Origin: Cellulomonas hominis
GTDB taxonomy: Bacteria; Actinomycetota; Actinomycetes; Actinomycetales; Cellulomonadaceae
DNA length: 59,796 nt
Direction of reading: 5' to 3'
Assembly (NCBI RefSeq): GCF_901521055.1
Contig: NZ_CABEGA010000023.1
Span: 1-59,796 of the forward strand
Shown: positions 35,756 to 42,809 of the stretch, one piece after another
How the letters are laid out: each line of letters begins with the position of its first letter
Numbering within the stretch: the stretch's first letter is position 1
Made by a program: the position numbers and the translations under genes
Notes under the pieces: generated by a model
Database searches by the model: none
The model's input: only the letters and a program-made list of their open reading frames with translations
What the model was told of the DNA's origin: nothing

Positions 35756-36756
35756 AGCTCCTCCCCGGACCGGCGCAGGGCCCGCAGGTAGGCGAGCGTC
35801 ACGACCATCAGCAGCATCGTGGTGATGACGCCGACCGCGGAGCCGAGCCCGTACTGGGAGGCCGCGAACGCCTGCTGGTACGAGTACACGTTGAGCACCA
35901 GGTTCTGGCCGGCGATGCCGCCGCCGCCCGTCATGACGTAGATCTGCGTGAACACCTTGAAGTCCCAGATGATCGACTGGATGGTGATGATCGCCAGCAC
36001 GGGCCGCAGGATCGGCGCGACGATGCTGACGGCGACCCGCCACGTCGACGCACCGTCCAGGCGGGCGGCCTCCTGGATCTCGGTCGGCACGCCGATGATC
36101 CCGGCGTACAGCGTCACCATCACGAACGGGAACGAGCACCAGACGATCTCCGCGCCCACGAGCGCGAACGCCGACCACTTGTCGTACGTCCACGAGTGCC
36201 CGGCGAACCCGTCCAGCCCGATCGCGGTGAGCGTCTGGTTGACGAAGCCGAGCGTCGGGTCGAACAGGAACAGCCACACCGCGGACCCGGTCATCGCCGG
36301 CGTGGCCCACGCTCCGAGCGACGCGAGGAACAGCACCGTGCGGGACCAGGGCCGCAGCCGCGTGGCGAGCAGGGCGAGCGCCCCGCCGACCGCGAGGGTC
36401 GCCGCGACGCACGCCGCCGCGAACACCACCGTGTTGCCCAGCACCGTCCAGAACGCGTCGTCGCCGAGCAGCCGGGCGTAGTTGTCGAGCCCGATGAACC
36501 GCAGCGGGGCGCTCCCGGACACGTTCGCCTGGCGGTAGTCGTAGAGCGAGACGACGACGAGCTGGTAGAGCGGGTAGGCCAGCAGGCCGGCGAGGACGAC
36601 GCCGGCCGGGATCAGGTAGAACCGCGGCTCCCACCGGCGCGCCCAGCTGGTCCCCCTGCCGCGCCGGGCGAGCGGCTGCCCGCGGCGGGGCGTGCCGCCC
36701 GGCACGGGCAGGGTGGACCCGCCCGTGCCGGGCAGCGGGGCGTGGGTCGCCGTCAC
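35752..36756 (-). CDS. Carbohydrate ABC transporter permease, MalF type
   Basis: 334-residue CUT1 permease; a proline/glycine-rich cytoplasmic N-terminus of about 45 residues and six membrane helices. EAA loop IQEAARLDGASTWRVAVS. GTG start overlaps the binding-protein stop by four bases, so binding protein, both permeases and IclR form one uninterrupted chain of coupled translation. Confidence 0.9.
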   Translation of the reverse strand: MTATHAPLPGTGGSTLPVPGGTPRRGQPLARRGRGTSWARRWEPRFYLIPAGVVLAGLLAYPLYQLVVVSLYDYRQANVSGSAPLRFIGLDNYARLLGDDAFWTVLGNTVVFAAACVAATLAVGGALALLATRLRPWSRTVLFLASLGAWATPAMTGSAVWLFLFDPTLGFVNQTLTAIGLDGFAGHSWTYDKWSAFALVGAEIVWCSFPFVMVTLYAGIIGVPTEIQEAARLDGASTWRVAVSIVAPILRPVLAIITIQSIIWDFKVFTQIYVMTGGGGIAGQNLVLNVYSYQQAFAASQYGLGSAVGVITTMLLMVVTLAYLRALRRSGEEL

Positions 36757-38051
36757 TGCGCGCCGAACGCGGCGTCCAGGGCCGCGGTCGCTTCGGCGGT
36801 CGCCGTGTCGACGTCCGCGGCGCCGGTCGCGACGCTCTGCACCATCGTGGGCAGCACCGCCTGCGCGTCGACGGTGCTCCACGCGGGCGTCACCGGCACG
36901 AACTCGGTGCCCGCAGCGAGCGTCTCGACGAACGGCTCGATCGCGGGGACCTGCTCGGCGACGTCCGCCTGCACGTCGGTGAACACCGGGATGTTCCCCA
37001 TCGCGTCGAACATCTGCTGCTGGTACTTCTTGCCCGCGAGCAGCTGCACGAACTCGGTGGCCAGCGTCCGGCGCTCCGTGGACGACAGGACGGCGAGGTG
37101 GTTGCCGCCCCCGAACGCCGGGGCGATGGAGCCCTCCTCGACGCCCGGCAGCGGGACGACGCCGTACAGGTCGCCGACCGCCGACTCGTCGACCGCGCGC
37201 CGGTTGAAGTCGCCGCCGATGGTCATCGCCGCGTTGCCGGCGACGAACTCCTGGACCGAGGCGTTGCCGCCCCACTCGGCGCACGTCTGCGCGGGGCAGA
37301 TGTCGTCCTGCAGCAGGCGGGTGTACGCCGCGATGCCCTCGCGGGCCTCCGCGGAGTCCAGCGTGCCGGTCCAGGCGCCGTCGGCGTCCTGCTCGGCGAT
37401 CTGACCGCCGTGCGCCCAGATGTACGGGAGGAAGGCGAACTGGGCGGCGCCGCCGGTCGCGATGCCCACGAGCTCCGGCCGCGCGGCGCGGACGGCGCGG
37501 GCCGTCTCCTCGAGCTCGGCCAGCGACGCCGGCGGCTGCAGCCCGAGCTCCGCGAACACGTCCGTGCGGTAGTACAGGGCGCGCACGCCGATGTACCACG
37601 GCACGGCGTACGAGGCGCCGTCGATCTCGGTGGTCTCCAGGACCGCCGGGTCGATGTCCGCGCCCTCGTCCCAGTCGGCGATCGCGTCCGTCACGTCCAG
37701 CAGACCACCCGCGTCGACGAAGCCCGCGAGGTCGGTGTTGCCGATCTCCGCGACGTCCGGGGCGGACGACGGGTCGTTGAACGCGCCGGTGAACCGCTCC
37801 GACCGGGCGTCCACGGGGATGTACTCGACGTCCACCTCGACGCCCTCGTGCGCGGACTCGAACTCGGCGACGGCCTCGTCGACCACGGCCTCCTTCGGGT
37901 CCTGCGTGACCTCGGAGAACAGCCAGACGCGCAGGGTGCCGGAGTCGGCGTCGTCCGTGGCGGCCGACCCTCCGGACTGGGCGGGGGCGCACGCACCCAC
38001 CGCGAGCGTCAGGGCGGCGGCACAGGCCAGGGCAGCAGTACGAGATCTCAC
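36753..38051 (-). CDS. Extracellular sugar-binding lipoprotein of ABC transporter
   Basis: 432-residue solute-binding lipoprotein, cluster B sugar type. Signal peptide RSRTAALACAAALTLAVGAC with the lipobox VGAC (acylated Cys21), then a serine/aspartate-rich linker and the mature domain from LRVWLFSEVTQDP. The GTG start at 38051 has GGAGGAAGA directly upstream. It is the first gene of the seven-gene salvage operon and presents the ligand to the two permeases. Confidence 0.9.
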   Translation of the reverse strand: MRSRTAALACAAALTLAVGACAPAQSGGSAATDDADSGTLRVWLFSEVTQDPKEAVVDEAVAEFESAHEGVEVDVEYIPVDARSERFTGAFNDPSSAPDVAEIGNTDLAGFVDAGGLLDVTDAIADWDEGADIDPAVLETTEIDGASYAVPWYIGVRALYYRTDVFAELGLQPPASLAELEETARAVRAARPELVGIATGGAAQFAFLPYIWAHGGQIAEQDADGAWTGTLDSAEAREGIAAYTRLLQDDICPAQTCAEWGGNASVQEFVAGNAAMTIGGDFNRRAVDESAVGDLYGVVPLPGVEEGSIAPAFGGGNHLAVLSSTERRTLATEFVQLLAGKKYQQQMFDAMGNIPVFTDVQADVAEQVPAIEPFVETLAAGTEFVPVTPAWSTVDAQAVLPTMVQSVATGAADVDTATAEATAALDAAFGAQ

Positions 38052-38072
38052 GTCTTCCTCCAGGGGATGGCG

Positions 38073-38084
38073 GTGAGCGCTCAC
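38073..38084 (-). promoter_or_regulatory. Palindromic operator candidate upstream of binding-protein gene
   Basis: Perfect 12-base palindrome GTGAGCGCTCAC, 22 bases upstream of the binding-protein start. The GAGCGCTC core is shared with CebR-type LacI operators and with the elements upstream of the first lacI gene. The local IclR could also use it. Confidence 0.55.
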
Positions 38085-38314
38085 GCGAGCAGCCCGACCG
38101 TCGGCGGCTGACGCGTCCGGGGGGCCCGGACGGGATGCGCCGACGCTAGGAGCAGCCGGTGCCCGGCAGGGAGGGGTCCTCGCGGATCGCGCGGGGGGCG
38201 CGCGGGAAGGGCGGCGCTGGAGGGGGTGCCGGGGCGCCAGGCGGGGGTTGTGCGTGCACTGCACACACGCCGCACCGGCCCGCCGACGCGGCCGACCCCT
38301 CGCTCCAGATCCGG

Positions 38315-39328
38315 CTAGGGGGCGGCCGGGACCGGGGGCACGTCCGCCGAGACCCTGTCGTGCCGGGTCGCGTAGTCCCCGCTGACGAGGAAGACGTCGA
38401 CCCGGTGCTCGCCCCCGTCCTTCAGGGCCGGCACCCACACGTCGACCGCCGTCTGGTCGTCGTCGGAGTCGGACGTGATCGCGTAGCCCACGGGCGCGCG
38501 CCGCCACGCGGGAGGGACGTCGGGACCGGACAACCGCCAGATCAGGTGCGCCGTCTCGCCCCGGCGCCCGGCGATCCTCAGCTCCGCGGTGAAGACGTGC
38601 CCCTCGAGGGTGAGCTCGTCGCCCACCGGCACCACCACGGCGGACTCGACGGCCTGGACCATCAGGTCCCGCACCTCGTCCACGGTGAGCGGCTCCCCGT
38701 CCTGCGCGCCGGGGACCTCCGGGTCGGCCTGGGTGGCGGGGACGGCCAGGTGGTCCTCGCGGCCGTAGTCGGGCAGGACGAACTCGTACATCTCCGGATC
38801 GAGCGCGTACCCGCTCAGGGCGGGGCTCTCGTCGAGCAGGTCCGGCGCCCCCGGACCCTCGGGCGACGGCTCCGTCGGCACGACGGTCTCGGGGCCGACG
38901 GTCTCGGGGCCGACGGTCGCCGGCGCGCTGCTCTCCTCCGCGGGCGCGGAACCGTCCTGACCCGTGTCGTCGGTCGGCTCCGGCGGCTCAGCCGGCTCGG
39001 GGTCGTCGTCCGGTGCGATCACATCGGGCGGCGGTGTCACGTCGACGGTGACGACCAGAGGCGTCCGGGCCGACGCGTCGGCGGCCGGGGTCGCGGTGAC
39101 GACGGGCTCGTGGTCCGCGACGAACGAGTCCAGGGTCTGCGTCCCGGAGTAGGTCAGCCCGCGGATGTCTGCGACGTCCTGCTCGTCCGGGGGTTCACGC
39201 GGATCCAGCAGCTGCCACGCACCCGCGATCGCTGCCAGCGCCGCCGCGAGCGCCCCCGCCGCGAGCACCGCCTTGTTGACCCGCCGGTACCACGGCTCGG
39301 ACCGGCTCTCGGCGTGCTTGTTCTCCAC
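38315..39328 (-). CDS. Hypothetical membrane-anchored protein with acidic proline-rich linker
   Basis: 337 residues from a GTG with AGGGGG upstream. Cytoplasmic start of about 18 residues, one membrane helix at about 19-38 (AVLAAGALAAALAAIAGAW), then an extracellular region whose middle (about 100-160) is rich in Pro, Glu, Asp and Thr, including repeated TVGPE units. The C-terminal ~130 residues look folded (DELTLEGHVFTAELRIAG, YAITSDSDDDQTAVDVWVP), but no family is recognised. It stands alone between the salvage operon and tRNA-Ser. Confidence 0.7.
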   Translation of the reverse strand: MENKHAESRSEPWYRRVNKAVLAAGALAAALAAIAGAWQLLDPREPPDEQDVADIRGLTYSGTQTLDSFVADHEPVVTATPAADASARTPLVVTVDVTPPPDVIAPDDDPEPAEPPEPTDDTGQDGSAPAEESSAPATVGPETVGPETVVPTEPSPEGPGAPDLLDESPALSGYALDPEMYEFVLPDYGREDHLAVPATQADPEVPGAQDGEPLTVDEVRDLMVQAVESAVVVPVGDELTLEGHVFTAELRIAGRRGETAHLIWRLSGPDVPPAWRRAPVGYAITSDSDDDQTAVDVWVPALKDGGEHRVDVFLVSGDYATRHDRVSADVPPVPAAP

Positions 39329-39405
39329 AGTCGAGCCCCCTGACTGCTGTCCACCCAGCCTTCACCCGGCGGCGGGTCGGGTCAAGGAGAGGGACCGGCT
39401 CACGA

Positions 39406-39440
39406 CGAAGCCCCCGCCAGGACACCCGGCGGGGGCTTCG
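39406..39440 (-). terminator. Intrinsic-type terminator downstream of tRNA-Ser
   Basis: Perfect 13-base stem (39406-39418 with 39428-39440) and a 9-base loop, 28 bases beyond the tRNA 3' end on its strand. GC-rich stem without a long T-run. Confidence 0.85.
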
Positions 39441-39467
39441 ACACACGGAGGGCTGGGCCCTCACACG

Positions 39468-39554
39468 CGGTAGCGGTGGGATTTGAACCCACGGTGGACT
39501 TTCACCCACACACGCTTTCGAGGCGTGCTCCTTAGGCCGCTCGGACACGCTACC
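39468..39554 (-). tRNA. tRNA-Ser (anticodon CGA)
   Basis: 87-base class II tRNA. The acceptor arms GGTAGCG and CGCTACC pair perfectly with discriminator G. The anticodon stem CACGC/GCGTG encloses CTCGAAA, giving anticodon CGA, which reads UCG. A long variable arm (GTGTGGGTGAAAGTCCACC region) and the TTCAAAT T-loop are present. No CCA is encoded. Confidence 0.97.
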
Positions 39555-39618
39555 TCGGCGCAGAGAGACTACCGGATGCCGGGCGGAACTCTCGCATCGG
39601 CGGACGTACCGTGGTGCG

Positions 39619-40515
39619 GTGACGTCCCCCCGCCTGCCCGTGCCCGACCACTTCGCCGTCCGCCCGCACCCGGGGACGGTCGCCGACGCCGCGGCGCTGC
39701 TGCGGGGCAGCCGCCTGACGGTGCTGACCGGCGCGGGGCTGTCGACGGACTCGGGGATCCCGGACTACCGGAGCCCGGACTCGCCGCCCCGGAACCCGAT
39801 GACGTACCAGCAGTTCGTCGGGGACGAGGCGTTCCGCCGGCACTACTGGGCGCGGAACCACGTGGGCTGGCGGTACGTGCACCGGACGTTCCCGAACGCG
39901 GGGCACCGCGCGCTGGCGTCGATGGAGGCGCACGGCGTCGTGGTCGGCCTCATCACGCAGAACGTGGACCTGCTGCACGAGCAGGCGGGGTCGCGCCGGG
40001 TGATCGACCTGCACGGGCGGTACGACCGGGTGGTGTGCCTGCGCTGCCACCGCGTGGTGACGCGCGCGGAGCTCGCGGACCGGCTAGAGGCGCTGAACCC
40101 GGGGTTCGCGGAGCGGGTCGGGGCGGTCGGGGACGTGGAGATCGCGCCGGACGCGGACGCCGTGATCGAGCAGACCGCGGACTTCCGGGTGGCGGACTGC
40201 TGGCAGCCGGACCCGGACGGCGGCGACGGCCCGTGCGGCGGGATGCTGAAGCCGGACATCGTGTACTTCGGGGAGACGGTGCCGGCCGAGCGGGTCGCGG
40301 CGGCGTACGCGCTGGTGGACGAGGCGGACGCCCTGCTGGTGGCGGGCTCCTCGCTGACCGTGCAGTCGGGGCTGCGGTTCGTCCGGCACGCCGCGTCGAA
40401 CAGCAAGCCGGTGGTGATCCTCAACCGCGGGGCGACCCGCGGGGACCCGCTCGCGACCCTCACGGTGGACGCCGGGACGTCCGAGGCGCTGACGGACCTC
40501 GCCGCGCTGCTCTGA
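39619..40515 (+). CDS. cobB: Sir2-family NAD-dependent protein deacylase
   Basis: 298-residue sirtuin. NAD site GAGLSTDSGIPDYR (38-51), TQNVD (113-117), catalytic His132 in DLHG, and a zinc site at C140, C143, C194 and C206. The second Cys pair sits in an extended DCWQPDPDGGDGPCG loop. PDIVYFGE closes the core. It removes acetyl or acyl groups from protein lysines using NAD. GTG start 64 bases from the tRNA on the other strand; the only gene of its unit. Confidence 0.95.
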   Translation: MTSPRLPVPDHFAVRPHPGTVADAAALLRGSRLTVLTGAGLSTDSGIPDYRSPDSPPRNPMTYQQFVGDEAFRRHYWARNHVGWRYVHRTFPNAGHRALASMEAHGVVVGLITQNVDLLHEQAGSRRVIDLHGRYDRVVCLRCHRVVTRAELADRLEALNPGFAERVGAVGDVEIAPDADAVIEQTADFRVADCWQPDPDGGDGPCGGMLKPDIVYFGETVPAERVAAAYALVDEADALLVAGSSLTVQSGLRFVRHAASNSKPVVILNRGATRGDPLATLTVDAGTSEALTDLAALL

Positions 40516-40674
40516 CCGGGCCTGCGACGCGCGCGGGTCCCGGCGTGACCTGCGGGGACGGCCTACCGCTCGCGTGACCGGGACCACGCCGTCTCGGGTC
40601 GTGGACCGTGGGGGTTCGTGCCACAGTGCGCAGGTAAGCAGCCCGTGGAGCAGACCGCGGGCACCGCCCGGTCC

Positions 40675-40731
40675 TTGCGGCGGTCGGGTCCGGCACCTAT
40701 AGTCGCCGCATGTGGCATCGTTGCCACATGC
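40675..40731 (+). promoter_or_regulatory. Sigma-70-type promoter with overlapping LacI-type operator
   Basis: TTGCGG (40675-40680), a 17-base spacer and TATAGT (40698-40703) form a good housekeeping promoter for the permease pair. Five bases later a perfect inverted repeat (arms 40708-40717 and 40722-40731, 4-base spacer) covers the predicted start point. Its centre, TGGCATCGTTGCCA (40713-40726), matches the LacI-type sites upstream of the ROK and MBL genes. Confidence 0.8.
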
Positions 40732-40791
40732 CGAGCGGCAGGGCCGGGGCAGGCCACACCGACCGGCGTCCTCGGTCGACTGGAGGCCTCG

Positions 40792-41766
40792 ATGACGCAG
40801 CTGAGAGCCGACGCCGCTCCGGCCGTCGCTCGCCAGACCCGCTCACCGCGCAAGCGGCGCGCCAAGGTGCCCTACAACAAGCGCGAGGCGCTCGCGGGGT
40901 ACCTGTTCATCTCGCCCTGGATCATCGGGTTCCTGGTCTTCACGGCCGGCGCGATGATCTACAGCCTGGTGATCTCCTTCAGCCACTACAACCTGGCCAC
41001 CAACACGGCCCGGCCGGCAGGCGTGGAGAACTACGCGCAGCTGTTCAGCGACCCCCGGGTCGCGACGGCGCTCGGGAACACGCTGTTCTACGCCGTGCTC
41101 GCCGTGCCGCTCGAGATCATGGTCGCGCTGGGGCTCGCGTCCCTGCTGAACCAGGCCGGCCGCGGCGCCGGGTTCTTCCGCACCATCTACTACCTGCCGA
41201 AGATGACGCCGGCCGTCGCGACCGCCGCGGTGTTCTTCCTGCTGCTCAACGGCAACACCGGCGCGATCAACCAGTTCCTGCGCATCTTCGGCATCGAGGG
41301 CCCGCAGTGGCTCGTCGACCCGAGCTGGATCAAGCCGTCGATCGTCCTGATGACCCTGTGGGGCGTCAGCGGCACGATGGTGATCTTCCTCGCGGCGCTG
41401 AAGAACGTGCCCCGTGAGCTCTACGAGGTCGCCGAGCTCGACGGCGCCGGCGTATGGCAGCGGTTCCGCAACATCACGCTGCCGATGATCTCCAGCGCGA
41501 TCTTCTTCAACGTGATCGTGCTGTCGATCGCCGCGTTCCAGGTGTTCGACCAGGCGTACCTGCTGTTCTGGCGCGACCAGTCGAACGCGTCCCCCGAGGC
41601 GTCGCTGTTCTACGCGATCTACCTCTTCCAGCAGGCCTTCCGGCAGTTCAACTTCGGGTTCGCGGCCGCCATGGCCTGGCTGCTGTTCCTCATCATCATG
41701 GCGATCACCGCCATCCAGATGAAGTTCGGCAACCGGTTCGTCTACTACGAGGGAGGGCGGGACTGA
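40792..41766 (+). CDS. Carbohydrate ABC transporter permease, MalF type (no binding protein nearby)
   Basis: 324-residue CUT1 permease. Basic N-terminus, then six helices beginning LAGYLFISPWIIGFLVF; EAA-type loop LYEVAELDGAGVWQRF. ATG with TGGAGG upstream. First gene of a two-gene unit behind a strong promoter with an operator. Neither a solute-binding protein nor an ATPase is encoded with it, unlike the two other importers in the window. The operator suggests control by the LacI repressor encoded at 46948-48000. Confidence 0.9.
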   Translation: MTQLRADAAPAVARQTRSPRKRRAKVPYNKREALAGYLFISPWIIGFLVFTAGAMIYSLVISFSHYNLATNTARPAGVENYAQLFSDPRVATALGNTLFYAVLAVPLEIMVALGLASLLNQAGRGAGFFRTIYYLPKMTPAVATAAVFFLLLNGNTGAINQFLRIFGIEGPQWLVDPSWIKPSIVLMTLWGVSGTMVIFLAALKNVPRELYEVAELDGAGVWQRFRNITLPMISSAIFFNVIVLSIAAFQVFDQAYLLFWRDQSNASPEASLFYAIYLFQQAFRQFNFGFAAAMAWLLFLIIMAITAIQMKFGNRFVYYEGGRD

Positions 41767-42740
41767 TGGCCACGACCGGCACCACCACCACGTCCGTCCG
41801 GCAGGTCCCGGGGCTCCCCGAGGACATCACGGGCCAGGGCGACCGCCCGATCGACCCGAACCGGCCCCCGGTCGAGGACGCGGCCGCCGGCGGTCGCACC
41901 GGGCGGCGCGTCCGCCGCGGCGTCGTCATCGGGCTGCTCGTCCTGATGACGTTCGTGTTCCTCTACCCGTTCGCGTGGCTGCTCGCGGCGAGCCTCAAGG
42001 GCCGCGGGCAGGTCTTCGACAACTCGCTGTGGCCGGAGACGTTCCACTGGCAGAACTACGTCCAGGTGTGGGACGAGCTGCCGCTCGGCAACTGGATGAT
42101 CAACAGCATCGGCATCGCGATCCTCGCGGCGGTCACCGTCGCGGTGTCCAGCTCGCTGGTCGCGTGGGGCTTCGCGCACTTCCGGTTCCCCGGGCGCGGC
42201 CTGCTGTTCGGCCTCGTGCTCGCGACCATGATGCTGCCGGGCGCGGTCACGATGATCCCGATCTACCTGATCTGGAAGGAGCTCGGGTTCCTCGGCACCT
42301 GGGTCCCGCTGTTCGGCGCGAACCTGTTCGGGTCGGCGTTCTACATCTTCCTGCAGCGGCAGTTCTACCTCGGCCTGCCGCGGGAGCTGTTCGAGGCCGC
42401 CCGCATCGACGGCGCGAACTACTGGCGGATGTACTGGCGGATCGTGTTCCCGCTGTCCCTGCCGTCGTTCATCATCGTGCTGCTGTTCGAGTTCCAGGCC
42501 TCCTGGAACAACCTGCAGGCCGCGCTGATCTACCTGAACGCCGGCAGCCCCGACGAGTTCACCGCCCCGCTCGGCATCGCCTACGCGATGACCAAGTACA
42601 GCCCGACGGCCGGCGGGCAGGGCGACTACCAGTTCGTCATGGTCGCCTCCCTGCTCGTGACGCTGCCGATGCTCGCGCTGTTCGCCTTCGGGCAGCGGTA
42701 CTTCATCGAGGGCGTCGCCACGCAGGGCCGCAAGGGCTGA
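41766..42740 (+). CDS. Carbohydrate ABC transporter permease, MalG type (no binding protein nearby)
   Basis: 324-residue CUT1 permease with a long polar N-terminus (about 55 residues) before six helices. EAA loop LFEAARIDGANYWRMYWR; end FIEGVATQGRKG. Its ATG shares one base with the stop of the partner gene (TGATG), so the two are coupled. A strong terminator follows 18 bases after the stop. Confidence 0.9.
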   Translation: MATTGTTTTSVRQVPGLPEDITGQGDRPIDPNRPPVEDAAAGGRTGRRVRRGVVIGLLVLMTFVFLYPFAWLLAASLKGRGQVFDNSLWPETFHWQNYVQVWDELPLGNWMINSIGIAILAAVTVAVSSSLVAWGFAHFRFPGRGLLFGLVLATMMLPGAVTMIPIYLIWKELGFLGTWVPLFGANLFGSAFYIFLQRQFYLGLPRELFEAARIDGANYWRMYWRIVFPLSLPSFIIVLLFEFQASWNNLQAALIYLNAGSPDEFTAPLGIAYAMTKYSPTAGGQGDYQFVMVASLLVTLPMLALFAFGQRYFIEGVATQGRKG

Positions 42741-42758
42741 CGCCCCCACGCACGAGAC

Positions 42759-42788
42759 GGGGCCGGGTCGTCACCGCGACCCGGCCCC
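42759..42788. terminator. Bidirectional terminator between convergent genes
   Basis: Perfect 12-base GC stem (42759-42770 with 42777-42788) and a 6-base loop, between the permease stop and the end of the convergent glycosidase-like gene. TT follows on the plus strand. Confidence 0.85.
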
Positions 42789-42809
42789 TTCGTCGTACCC
42801 CGCAGCCCG

